Positions 24,206 through 35,107 of a stretch of 64,000 nucleotides of DNA are shown piece by piece. The notes beneath the pieces were generated by a model, which was given only the letters and a program-made list of their open reading frames with translations, did no database searches and was not told the origin of the DNA. The translations under genes and the position numbers were made by a program. Source of the stretch: Erodium maritimum (taxonomy: Eukaryota; Streptophyta; Magnoliopsida; Geraniales; Geraniaceae); the NCBI GenBank assembly GCA_963921825.1, contig OY997590.1:36039039-36103038 (forward strand). The letters run 5' to 3'. Within the stretch, counting starts at the first letter, position 1, and each line of letters begins with the position of its first letter.

Positions 24206-24695
24206 GGTCCCCCCGTCCGTCCTTAGATCATCCAGGTTTCCTGATGAAGGCGCAGTCCTACTGCCCTTCTTCAGATCATCCAGGCTATTTTATGAAGGCG
24301 CAGTCCCACTGCCCTTCTTCAGATCAGCCGTGAACTTCCTGTAATCCCAGTTCCACTGACCAGGCTGTTGGCAGTAGAAGCAGACATTCTCAGGTGTCTC
24401 ATCTTTCCTGCCAAGTGCGCATGGACCTCGCCCTTGCCACTTCCAATTCCCTTGTTAACCATCAGAATATCCTTGGATCCCAGATCCCTGATATATTCTT
24501 CTCAGCAGTTATTGACACTTCATGTAACTCTGATATGGTCTTAGAGACAGCCTTGTCAAGGACATGTTCTTTGCATTCAGACTTGAGGACTATCCTCAAA
24601 ATTCTGTACCAATCCAAATAGTTTGTCCCATTTAGCTTGACCCTGTCAAGAATGGTTTTTAATGACAAACTATTAATGTTCGCTGAATTTGCCAT
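24206..24695 (-). pseudogene. Copia-B copy 2: shortened gag
   Basis: The 77-residue N-terminal piece (24462-24695) ends at GIWDPRIF as in copies 1 and 3, so the gag deletion is common to all. The knuckle region (about 24330-24390) has additional stops. Confidence 0.85.
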
Positions 24696-26244
24696 TTGAT
24701 CTACAACAGATAAAATTCAATCAGTAAACTGAATAAATTTTATGAAGATCAAGTTTAAACACCAACAATCGATTCTTTAGAATCTGAAACGAAGATCCTT
24801 GATTCACTCAATTAAGCTGAACTAATGCTCACCACTTAATCGAGCTATGTAGGTAGGACTCCATCCAATCACATCCAATGTGACTCTTGGCTAGGGTATG
24901 TACTTATGTACACGGCTTACCCTATCTGTTACCCTAGCTCAACCTCAGGCTGAGAATCGTAGTCGGGTCCACCAATTCTCCACTATGGCTCGTCACTATG
25001 TAGGTGCTCCGCTAATGCGCACGACACCCACATATGTCGTCCAAACCTACTACCCCGCTTTCCCATGGATGCTCCGCTAATGCGCACAACACCCATAGGA
25101 CGGGGAGGTAGTAAGGTGTTGATAATTGGGAGGTATCGGACATGACCCGTTTTTACTTGTCCGGTTGTGTTTAAAACTTTGACACATCCTAGATGCGATG
25201 AGCACATCAACTACATTCCAAATGCAATGATGCCTCAAATTACATCCAATGTAATTCTTCCTTCGAACCCGTCAACTACATCCAATGTAATGACGATTCT
25301 AAGGGCTCACACACAAGGATTAAAATTCCAATTTTATCTTTGCATGTGAGGTGTTATGCTCGGTAAATAAAGTTAAGCATGCAATTCTAAAACACTTAGA
25401 ATTAATCATGCATAAACTAAACCAAGCATAAAGCGATAAATGTGCACATAATAGCCCCCTAAACTAACTCCCACTAGCTTCTTGAGCTCCACCGACTCCA
25501 AGCCGATGCCAACACCCTAAAAGCCACCAAATGACCTTTTAGCCCTTTCTTCGTCTTGAGTAAAATATTAAAATTTAATACACGACTCGCAGGTCGGGAA
25601 TAAATAAATATTACAAACAAGTGGTTCGACGACCACACCTTGAAAGAATAATTACACGCTAACTCTAACGGCTCGTAGGCCGTGAAAAGCGACAAATAAT
25701 TAAATCAAGCTCGGGGCTATTATGTACACCATGCCAACATCACATCACACATCGTGTTATCAAAAAATCATGTTATCAAACATCATGTGATTTTCCGGTT
25801 ATATTTAATAGCCAAGTTTCGAATTTTTTTGATGCACGGTTTATAGAAATCGTTCAAAAATAAAACTTTTGAACATTTGATCTTCGAGTTCGTCATGACG
25901 GTTCCAAACTCGTCATAACTAAAAAACGGTTTAGCCTTAGCATATCAACCATCCAATGGTCATGCTTGGCCTAGCTTCGTCCAACGGAGCCCCGTTCGGT
26001 CCCGGTTTCGGCTCCCCGAGAGTCCCGCTCCCGAGACCCGAAAAATCAAACTTTTTTCAAAATTTCTAGATTTGAAATAATTTTCAAAAATTCATTTTAC
26101 ATGCATTAAATCCATAAACAATAATTTAAAACATGTTATCAAACAATTTAGCAAAACAACATGCCAAAAACGAAACTTTCAAGCAAAACCGAAACTTTGA
26201 ACACCGTCTTGTGAATCCCGAAGGTAGCACGGCTCTGATACCAC

Positions 26245-27929
26245 TGTTAGGTCTCGAGGTATGGTTGGAGATGAACCAACTCGCAGCGGAAAATCAATGA
26301 AAACCATGAGACGATTAAACCATGAAACAACTAACAAAGAATGGATTCACAAGAGAAAAATTCAGCACTATTTCATACCAAAACAAGAACACCGGTTAAC
26401 GAATGATTGACTTGAGTCTCCAAGACGCCTACGTATCCACATGGGAATCAAAGCCACGTAGTTCTTCTCTTTGAGGACTCAAGAACACAAAAGTGGAGGT
26501 GGGAACTTGCCAAACCCGAAATTGCAAGGGAAGGGGGAGAGAAGTTGTGTTTCCTATTCTTGTCTTGTGTTTGTTATGTTGAAAAAAGATGACTTAAACA
26601 TAACAAAACCCATACTTGTCCAACGAAAGGCATGGGACAAGTATGGTGTCAAGTAAGGTGTAAATAGGACAAAGTATGGCTAGACAAGATTAGGTTAGGT
26701 GGTGAATCACCAACACCTTAATCCTTGTCTTCCTTACTTAGTACTAATTAATCAAGACTTGATTAATTAGTTCCATGGGCCTTGGTTGCATGGGCCTTTC
26801 ATGGGCCTCTTGGAACATGGCCCGTGGCCATTTCCAACGAGGTCCCGTGATTTGCTCATCGCCTCCAACCCTTCCATACTGGAAATGTCCAACATTATCC
26901 GACGCGATCAATCCCAAGACTCCAAGGCTTGTCTTGATCCGTAAAGTCATATTCACTTACGGGAACATGACTCAAAACCCAGTTTTGATCATGTCCCGAG
27001 ACAACTCCCTTTTGGCCATTCTCCATAAACGTGTCAATGAGTTTCATCTTCCGGTGTGACCCTTAGGTTTATGCATGTCAATAGATCAACGTAAAATCCC
27101 ATTTTACTTTATCCTATTTAAGTGGCAACTAACGATACTTTAGTATTGCCTGACACTGCATAACCAATCGACCCTGTCGATTCTAACCTTTCTGTCATCC
27201 CTGTCATTATCCTTTTATCTCCGATATCCTGATTGAGATAAGGCATAGAGCCTTCATCCTTATTATTCTCAATCACCGTTCCTTGATATGTGAGATGACT
27301 GAAGATATGATACCCAGTATCATGTGCATGGCCATGCTATTCTTTCAGTCACTCTCGATCAAGCGGCCGAGAACCGATATCTTTCCCATACCTCAGTATG
27401 AGGGATCAATCCCTTAGCCGCCTTTCGTGTCACTCATGTAGCCCGTCCCCAAGACAATCCTGGCCGTTATGGAAGCCCTGTTACGAACAACGTTAGGCTC
27501 AGGTCAAACTCAGTTTTTGACTACATAGCGATCACAAAGACTCCTTGGTCTAAGGATACATGACAAGCTACGACACTGAATATGTTCATGGCTTAATCTA
27601 TGGAACATATTCAGTGCGGTTCGTCCAATATCATGTCCCACATGATATCTATGATCAGACTCCGGAATCCCATTCCATTGACTAACATAACGTAAGCCAT
27701 AAAGAGCCATCTTTCATACTAGTCGCTTCTAGTGAAGCTTTGTTGACTAGGGACCCGTCTAGTGTGATCTATCTCGATCTATGGTTCTATTCGCATGGTG
27801 GGCATAGATCAGAGCACACGTCGATATATTACTCCAACACATAAGTAATATAAAGCCGATTTAATTTATTACTAACGATGATATATACATTTGGACATTT
27901 AGGATTGAACTACGGCACTAAGACTAACA
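26245..27929 (-). repeat. Copia-B copy 2, right LTR (5' LTR in element sense)
   Basis: The LTR is 1685 bp, bounded by the PBS on the left and Gypsy-A sequence on the right. Confidence 0.9.
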
Positions 27930-29170
27930 TGGTTATGCCCGGAGGTTGATCGTTTAGTTTGTGTCTTGGGTGGCCATGAGAGCCCGTGTTTTATTGTTGG
28001 TGTCTTGGGTGGCCATGAGTGCCCGTTGGGTTGTTGAACCCATGTTATTTTATTGTTGGTGTCTTGGGTGGCCATGAGTGCCCGAGGGGTTGTTAAACCC
28101 GTGTTATTTTATTGTTGGTGTCTTGGGTAGCCATGAGTGCCCGTGGGGTTGTTGAACCCGTGGTTTACAGTTGGGGTGTTTTAAGTGGCCGTGAGTGCCC
28201 GTGGGGTTGTTGAGCCCGTGTCTTTACAGTTGGTGTGTCTTGGGTGGCCATGAGTGCCTGTGAAGTGTTAGACCGGTGCTGTTGCTGTTTGTTGAGCTTT
28301 GTTTGTGATTGTGATTGTGGTTACCTGAGGTTGGGGGCCCGCTTCATAATAACGGGGGTCGTGTGATCGCACGCGTATGCATGTTCAGACGAGGTAGGGG
28401 GCCCGCCTGAGAGAAAAAGGGGTCCTGGCCGCGCGTGCGTGGGGGTGACAGGTCGACAGCCAGATCCGACTTTGTGTCGGGAAAAGTGCGATAGGTCGAC
28501 CGCCTGGCCTGACAGGGATCGACAAAGTTGCGTGGGGACTGAGTTGTACGACAGGTCGACCGCCTGGCCTGACAGGGATCGGCAAAGTGCGTGGGGACTG
28601 AGTAACTGGAGTGCGATCCTTTGCGATCTTGTTTGGAGTGCGATCCTTTGTGATCTTGGGTGTCGCGTGGTTATCTTTTGAGTCTTTGGTGGAAGTCGTA
28701 ATCGTTGTGTCGGGTCTACATTACGTGTACGAGTGTTGAGTCGGTTGAGGAATGTAACAGTTGTGTGTCAGTCGGGTTACTTGAGTTTGGGAATAGTAGT
28801 CCCCGGTGTTGGGTTTGTTGTTGGTGTTACCGGCATTGTCTGCTAAGTATGCCGTAGTTAGTCCTGTTATCAGTGGTGGTGAGCGAACGCTCACCCCTAG
28901 CTGCTTTTCCTACAGGTACTGGTCGCGGGACGGACTAGGTGAGCTTCCGAAGCTTGAAAAGCTAGGAGCGGGAGTCCGGGTTTACTTTTGAGTCTAGCGA
29001 CGTATGCCTTGTATTTTGTCCGCTTGTTGGGACGTGCTTTTGAGTTGTAAATAATTATTTTTTTTAGTAAATGGTGGTTTTAAAGTGTTTTATTTAAAAG
29101 GTTTGAAAATGTTTTATTGTTTTAAACGTTCGCGTTCCGGGTTCGGTTCTACTGAATTTGGGGCGTGACA
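27930..29170 (+). repeat. Gypsy-A 3' LTR, distal part
   Basis: From 27930 (TGGTTATGCCCGG) the sequence follows the 5' LTR from 18498 to its end with few substitutions. It differs by carrying about 290 extra bases at 27960-28320, an array of a roughly 59-bp unit that is nearly collapsed in the 5' LTR. It ends in CA at 29170, followed by the atgca target duplication. Confidence 0.88.
27960..28270 (+). repeat. Minisatellite of about 59-bp units in the Gypsy-A 3' LTR
   Basis: Each unit begins gtgtcttgggtggccatgag and often ends ttattttattgttg. I count six to seven units, some shortened to 39 bp. The 5' LTR has only two incomplete units at about 18530-18582. Confidence 0.85.
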
Positions 29171-29175
29171 ATGCA

Positions 29176-29649
29176 TGGGTTTTGCTTCAGGCAAACTACA
29201 CTGCTTCAGGCAAACTGCAATGCTTCAGGCAATGCAGGTCCTTCGTTGACTTTTATAAATGTCGGCACTTAAAAGTATCATTAGCAATGGGTACATATAT
29301 CAAATATACCATGGTGATCACACGACATAACTTTATCAAAAGTTGACTTCAAGTCATTTTGAGAAAAATACCTTTATAAGGTGTGCCTTATATTCAACAT
29401 CTTTGTTTTCTCATTCATCTATACCCAGTTGGGAAAACATCTTTTGATGTTTTGGTCATGATTTTGAACATTGGACATTATGCCAATAAGTCAATTCTTC
29501 TGGAATGACCTTTTCTCGTATTGGACAAACATGTCTTTAAATGACATTAGTCAACACCACGTGATTCAATGTTAGAATCATCTACCATTTCAATCATAGT
29601 AATAGTAATGGATTTATCAATGGAACCGATTTTCGGTTCCATGATTTCT
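29176..29649 (-). mobile_element. Copia C1, continuation after the Gypsy-A insertion
   Basis: Immediately after the right atgca the sequence resumes the cttcaggcaa motif of the C1 flank. It carries several hairpins whose minus-strand loop is CNGAA (29181-29195, 29215-29237, 29490-29509). No protein domain can be read. It meets the plus-oriented LTR fragment of C2 at about 29650, so its own 5' part is absent. Confidence 0.7.
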
Positions 29650-29756
29650 TTAGTACTCGGTTCTTTCTTCTTCGTATATGATTTTCCTATTCATGACCTT
29701 TTTTCTATATCTTGTTGCACTCACAAGTTTGATCCGATCAATATTATTCCACAACA
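29650..29756 (+). repeat. C2 5' LTR end fragment
   Basis: It begins TTAGTACTCGGTTC in mid-LTR and ends CAACA. It is followed at about 29759 by TTATCAGCACGA, a PBS-like sequence positioned as in related copia elements. It aligns with 33160-33271 with few differences. Confidence 0.8.
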
Positions 29757-30599
29757 CGTTATCAGCACGACTTGCTCTGCTGTCCAGGTATCAAAATTTA
29801 TATTATCATCAATTTATTTCTTTGATATTATTTATTAACGATATTCATGAAATTTATTCATGTTTCATGTTTATTAATTTTCGTTATATATATATACCGC
29901 ATAAGTATGCTCTGTGATCGCCAATAATATATTGGATCTTTCACATCAGAAAATAAGACGGCTATCACATATATTTGTATTTAATTATTTATTATATATG
30001 TGATACTCGTAGTATTGAGGTTTATTAAAATTGAAGCATTTTGAACCCGAAGTTCAAATATCGACGAGAAAAGTTTCATGGAACCTGCAGTTCTGTTTTA
30101 AGACCGTGAGTCTTATAAAACTGAATTTAATGTGACCCGAAGTTCACATGGACCTAACATTGACAAGCATGTGTGTCTCTCACGTCGGGGGTGTTTTTCG
30201 CTCGGTACTATTTAGGCACTGTTCATCTAATGTGCAGGTATTGTGCCTGTACTGTTTGGGTAGACAACACACCCCACGACTTCGCTCATTATGCGATTAT
30301 ATTTTTATTTGGTTATATATATTTGTAACCAGAAGCTTACAAATACCAGTGACCCGATGTATGTTGGACTAGAATTTCCAAATACATAATACCAGCGACC
30401 CGACGTACTTTTGGGCCAGAAGTTCCAAGTACTCCATACCGACGACTTGAGGTCGTGTATGATGAATGTCGATATATTCATATTGAAATACCTTGATATA
30501 TTAAGGTTTCGATCCATGTTAAGGATGACGAACTTTTGTAATATGGACTTCTTCATGTATCAATGAATAAAAAAATTCTTATATCGAAACTAAATCATT

Positions 30600-31140
30600 T
30601 GAGACCAGAAGCTCCAAATGAAAAATCGCAGGCCCGAAGCCTGATAATTGCCTATACGGTCAAATGAAAAATCACAGGCCTGAAGTCTGATGCTTTCTTA
30701 TACGACCAAATGATAAATCACAAGCCCGAAGCTTGATACTTGCCTTTTTACGGTCAAACGATAAATCACAAGCCTGTAGCTTGATACTTGTATTTATGAC
30801 CAATTGATAAGGCACATGCCCGAAGCCTATAAGATGACGTTAAAGGCGGAATATAGACCACATGCCTGAAGCCTGTAACTTGTATTAAAGTCACAAGACG
30901 AAACTACAGGCCCGAAGCCTGTGACTTGTGTCTGAGGCCTGAAACCTAAAATTTATATGTAATTACTTATATTTATTCTGTCTACCCCGCGAGCTTGCTC
31001 ATTGTGCGGTTTATACATATATTTAATTTCATAATTTGTTATGGATACCCCACGAGTTCGCTCGGTGTGTGGTTATGCTTATATTTATATCTTATTATTA
31101 TTATGTTCACCCCATGAGTTCGCTCATTGTGCGGTTATAT
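30600..31140 (+). repeat. Imperfect tandem repeats inside C2
   Basis: From 30600 to about 30950 a unit of roughly 50-60 bp recurs with a CAGGC or CAAGC stem, a CNGAA loop and the complementary stem, followed by gata. Around 30980-31130 a second unit, accccacgagttcgctcatt with a following gtgcggttat, occurs about three times; a fourth relative is at about 30266-30295. No coding frame survives through either array. Confidence 0.75.
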
Positions 31141-32247
31141 ATCTGATTGTGATGACTCAAATGTCGCATATTTGTAACCCGAAGTTTACAAATATTGAGG
31201 TATTTTGGACCTGAAGTTCCAAAATTGTTAAAGATATGTTCATTGGGACAATCGTTCAAATGGAATAGATATGTGCACCATTGCTATATGTCGAATGGCC
31301 AGAAGCTCATACAGACTTAACTTTTCAGGTTTCAAGGAATTTGTGATAAGTTCATTGTACCATTCGCTCAAGTGGAAATTTATATGTGTCTCGTTGCTAA
31401 AATGTCGAATGGCCAGAAGCTCATACAGACTTCACATTTCATAGAACTTGAGATAGATGTATTGAACGATTTGTTTCATGAGAACTTAATATGTACAGTG
31501 TTGTTAAATATCGTATGGCCAGAAGATCATACCGACTTAAACTTTCACAGAAATTGAGATTCGATTTCAAGATGCACTCTTACAGTTTATATGGCTAGAA
31601 GTTCATATAAACCTAAACTCCCAGAAGTTATATGTTGTATATGAGATGGGAAAAATCATTGGTCGATTACATGTTGTATGACCAAATATTTTGATGACTT
31701 TATATCAAGCATCAAGCAAGGGCCAAAGAAATGGGTGATAGAGATAAAGTCTGATTGATGACCTAGATCCGGAAGATCTAAATGAATTAAATGTCTCAGA
31801 CGACTCTATATAACGATGTAGCCGATATGATCATGGTTTATTTCGAAAATTATATATGGATCCCTGAAGCGATCAATCCATGTACGAAAATGAAATGACA
31901 AGTGTATCACTATGATTAATGGCTCCAGAAGAGCTACCATGTCATTTAAAATGAAGTTAAGCATTAATGGTCTATATGAAAGTAGATACAGAAGCATCTA
32001 CTCAATGTTAAAGTAGATCCAGAAGCATCTACGCAGTATTGAAAATGCTCTATATTAAAGTAGATGCAGAAGCATCTACTCATCATTAACGACATACATA
32101 TCATGTTGAGATCACAAATGAGACTTAGTTTCTCTGTATCACCAGAAGTGATAAATATGGTGAAAAGGATGTACATGAAGAAATTACAGGCTCTATCATC
32201 AAGTTTGAATTATACAACCATAAGAGCAAATTGAAACCTACGCGGCT

Positions 32248-32478
32248 ATGAACCAGAAGTTCATTAGTTTATATATTTTTATGCTTTGGCATAATCGTCT
32301 TGGTCATCCTGGATCAACGATGATGCGTAGGATTGTTGAGAACTCATGTGGACATTCATTAAAGGCCCGGAAGATCCTAATGTCCAATGAGATATCATGT
32401 ACAACGTGTTCACAAGGGAAATTAATGGTCCAACCATCTAAAGACAATTTTAGTATGGAATCTCAATTGCTCATGTAA
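32248..32478 (+). pseudogene. C2 GAG-pre-integrase domain remnant
   Basis: A 76-residue frame with LWHNRLGHPGSTMMRRI and CTTCSQGKL. The two His and two Cys match the zinc-binding pre-integrase region of Ty1/copia polyproteins. The first ATG at 32248 is itself part of a CNGAA hairpin stem and is probably not a true start. The frame stops at 32476-32478, and no integrase core is readable beyond it. Confidence 0.85.
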
Positions 32479-33134
32479 AGAATTCATGAGGATATATATG
32501 ATCATACTTATTTTATAAGAGACACATCCAGAAGATGGTCTTATGGTATCTTGATACTTACTTTATAAGAGACGCATCCAGAAGATGGTCTTATGATATC
32601 TTGAGTCCCTGAAGGACAAGATATTTATAACATGATCTGTTAGTTTCATTTTGATGAGACGATATCTTTCACATTGAAGTGAAGAGAAAATGCCTTCCTT
32701 AAGTAAGGCGTGAAATGTTCTTGAAAATTTATTTCTGACTCATAATATGTACCTGAAGTACACAAGCTCGCACGTTTGAAAAATGTTGCAGACTAAATGC
32801 TAGACACATATAGAAAAATAATCAGATCATGCCAAGATACCTGCAAAGATTTAAAAGCATTGTGAAAGAGGGGAATGACTCATCTTACACGCCAGAAGCG
32901 TGAGAGCCTACTTGGATCAAAGAGTATTGATTCCAAGAAAGAAAGAATTAGGCAAATCATGAATGAACATGATTCTCGAAGTTAATAAGAATATCAGTTC
33001 CAACAAAAACGTTAGTTCCAGAAGGACTACTAGAGGTGGTCCCAGAAGAACCACAAGAGGCGGTTCTAGAAGAACCATTTGGCCCGGAAATGTCGAAAGA
33101 CTCTAATACTCCAGAAGAGTTGCAACAGAATAGC

Positions 33135-33271
33135 AATGAAATGAGGACAAAAGCTATACCAAAATCAGTACTCGGTTCTTTCCTCTTCGTATATGATTTT
33201 CTTATTCATGACCTCTTTTCTATATCTTGTTGCACTCACAAGTTTGATCCGATCAATATTATTCCACAACA
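33135..33271 (+). repeat. C2 3' LTR end fragment
   Basis: It aligns with the C1 LTR from aatgaaatgagg onward and with 29650-29756, and ends CAACA at 33271. The first part of the LTR is deleted; the interior joins it at gcaatgaaatgagg. It lies 473 bp from the LOG stop codon, in the direction antisense to LOG. Confidence 0.8.
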
Positions 33272-33744
33272 ATAAAGATTTAATCCATGAACTTCATCAA
33301 TGAATCATGGACCTAGATATTCTAAATGAAACAGGCGATATAAAGCAAAAAAGGTGAACAATTGAAGCTCCATTAACACGAAAAACAATATGGATTTGCA
33401 CGAATACATAATTTTTCTCCTTTGTGGTGGCACTTGAACTGTGCACAACCCATCACTGTCATGCTTTTTAGCAAGGAAAGCAATATTCAACAGCAACCTA
33501 TAGATTTCAGAAAGTAACCACAACAAAAAAAAGCATCCGTAAATCACCGACACAATAAAAATTAGCATTAATAAAATCAGTGCTTGTAGCTTACAGTTAC
33601 AAACAAGGTCAATACGTAAAGTCAAACGCAGAAGAAAAGAATAAATACAGTAAAAAGAATGCAGAATCATTACAATCCTAGGGTCACAAATCATCCTCGA
33701 CATTGGTGTAGTATGTACGTATATATATATATATGTATGAGCAA
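33272..33744. other. 3' flank of LOG, no gene
   Basis: Low-copy AT-rich sequence that should contain the LOG 3' UTR and polyadenylation site (read on the minus strand). A (TA)n microsatellite lies at about 33719-33735, just past the LOG stop. The plus-strand complement contains several minus-strand AATAAA-like or ATTAATG-like signals at about 33560-33660, but I cannot pick one. The minus frame 33305-33748 is fortuitous. Confidence 0.6.
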
Positions 33745-34975
33745 TCAACGGGAAATATCAAGCTTGGTAGTGTATTCCATCTCCCAGGTGAGCATGGCGA
33801 CCTCCTCCGAATGCTTGGGCACATATTCCTAACAAAATGGACAAGTAAAGTAATGATGATTATAAGACATTAGATAATTCCTAACCATTAGTTTTTAGTG
33901 TTTTCTCTTAGGTTTTTTGTCATTTCTATGATAATTAGTACGTAGAATTTTTCTTTTAATTGAAGGGTACCTCAAGCTTGGACATGAGTTCCTGGGCAGT
34001 CGGGGCAGAGACAATAATGTGACGGGCAGCTGGGGTTACGAAGCCTTCATCAACGGCCTTGTCTATGAACGATAGGAGCGAGTTGTAGTAGCCATCCACA
34101 TTCAGCAGTCCAACCTTTTAGAAGTAGAACAAACAAATCTATTCATCAGAATTAGTGAATCATTAGTGAACAACACAAGACCTTCACACATACTGGCTTC
34201 TGGTGAATCCCAAGTTGAGCCCAAGTGATGACCTCCAAGAGCTCCTCCAAGGTCCCGTATCCGCCTGGCAACGCAATGAACGCGTCCGCCTGACGCGCCA
34301 TTTCTGCTTTTCTCTGGTGCATCCCCGACACCGCCTTCACTTCTCCTACCGTCTCTCCTGTTATCTGAAATTTCAACACAAAACAAACAAACAATATAAG
34401 GTCTCAATTTCACTTCCTTGTCCGATAGATGGCCTTTTTTGTACCTCTCTTGGCATGAGGGTTTTGGGAATTACTCTGCAACAACATGAAGATGCTTTAG
34501 TATGAAGCATAATATTATTAAGACTCTGTTCTGTTCCTAAGTGAGAGAGAGGTGAGGTACCCTAAGACGTGACAGCCACCATCAAAGACAGCTTGGGAGA
34601 CGAGACCCATCAACCCAATGCTTCCTCCTCCATAGACCAAGTCAATGTTTCTCTCTACCTGCAATAAATTAATACAACTGACGTGCTCACACCCAACAAT
34701 ATCCCACAAATTCCATTCAATTACACTATTTTATTCCACAATAACCCAGACGAAAACAGAGGACTCTGTTTCCTAAGGTCATGAAAACTAAGATCCGAAG
34801 AAGCGAGAGATAGATAGACAGATAGACGAAGGAGTACCAGTTGTTTGGCGAGGAGGATCGCAGAGAGTTGATAGCTGGGGTTCTTTCCGGGGCTGCTCCC
34901 ACAGAATACACAGACCCTTCTGAATCTCGATTTCTTCTTCATCATCGGCGTTGAGTTCATCAATTCTTTTTCCAT
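33745..34975 (-). CDS. LOG: LOG: cytokinin riboside 5'-monophosphate phosphoribohydrolase
   Basis: LOG enzymes release the free cytokinin base from its riboside monophosphate in one step, in cytosol and nucleus. Six exons join to 222 codons including the stop (221 residues): 34838-34975, 34561-34658, 34445-34475, 34194-34364, 33971-34114 and 33745-33828. All five introns (179, 85, 80, 79 and 142 bp) are GT-AG and all junctions keep frame. Visible family motifs are [10 protein letters not shown] (residues 21-30), [12 protein letters not shown], the conserved [10 protein letters not shown], and the signature PGGYGTLEE in exon 4. The length matches known LOG proteins of about 210-230 residues. 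The start is the first ATG of the frame, in a good context after a short CT-rich leader. No lesion is visible. Which LOG paralogue it is cannot be settled by eye; the exon-6 start EYVPKH resembles the LOG3/LOG7-type C terminus. Confidence 0.96.
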
Positions 34976-35028
34976 AACTGGAAAAGATTATGAAACTTAT
35001 TTGTTTCTTGAATTGGGACTTGTTTTTG

Positions 35029-35043
35029 GAGAGAGAGAGAGAG
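35029..35043 (-). repeat. CT microsatellite in the LOG 5' leader
   Basis: The plus strand is a GA tract and the mRNA sense is CTCTCTCTCTCTCT. Pyrimidine-rich (Y-patch) tracts between TATA box and ATG are common in plant core promoters. Confidence 0.7.
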
Positions 35044-35099
35044 GAATGTGTTTGAAAGGCAAAAGTGAGGGAATATGGTGTGGGATCATCCGTCCTCTG

Positions 35100-35107
35100 T
35101 TTTTATA
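35100..35107 (-). promoter_or_regulatory. Probable TATA box of LOG
   Basis: The minus strand reads TATAAAAA within GGATATAAAAAC, about 125 bp upstream of the LOG ATG. A start of transcription near 35070 would give a leader of about 95 bases. Confidence 0.6.

Larger units (their letters stand above)
19921..27929 (-). mobile_element. Copia-B copy 2, left LTR truncated, inside Gypsy-A
   Basis: The right LTR (26245-27929) is complete and borders Gypsy-A LTR sequence. The left LTR keeps only 19921-21210 and lacks its outer 400 bp or so. The PBS is at 26232-26243. Bases 27930-27934 (tggtt) would be the right copy of its target duplication; the left copy is lost together with the Gypsy-A body. It is more decayed than copy 1 or 3. 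Confidence 0.9.
8345..29170 (+). mobile_element. Gypsy-A: chromovirus-like Ty3/gypsy retrotransposon gutted by nested copia-B copies
   Basis: The element begins TGTAAGAACC and ends GGGGCGTGACA. It is flanked by the 5-bp target duplication atgca (8340-8344 and 29171-29175) in copia C1. What remains is the 5' LTR (8345-8592 and 17050-19448, split by copia-B copy 1), a leader (19449-19920) and the last 1241 bp of the 3' LTR (27930-29170). All gag-pol coding sequence and the first part of the 3' LTR are missing, replaced by copia-B copy 2. It resembles Gypsy-B in LTR ends, leader and PBS, which is why I place it in the chromodomain (Tekay/Del-like) group; no domain of its own remains to confirm this. 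Confidence 0.88.
29650..33271 (+). mobile_element. Copia C2: decayed, hairpin-rich Ty1/copia segment
   Basis: A 5' LTR end fragment (29650-29756), a PBS-like site, about 3.4 kb of mostly unreadable interior and a 3' LTR end fragment (33135-33271) in the same direction. Both LTR fragments lack their first part. The only clear coding trace is a GAG-pre-integrase domain at 32248-32478; an acidic Pro-Glu-rich frame lies at 33036-33134. RT and RNase H are absent. The interior is dominated by short inverted repeats around CNGAA, described under findings. Confidence 0.78.

Noticed and set aside
30600..30960. Regular spacing of short repeats in C2 considered as a CRISPR-like array.
   Set aside because: Units are imperfect, spacers are not unique sequences, and the setting is a plant retrotransposon.
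33719..33735. (TA)n tract beside the LOG stop considered as a TATA box.
   Set aside because: It is at the 3' end of the gene and is a simple microsatellite; the likely TATA box is at 35100-35107.
34102..34413. A 103-codon minus frame overlapping LOG exon 4.
   Set aside because: It is a different frame from the LOG exon and reads across two introns.
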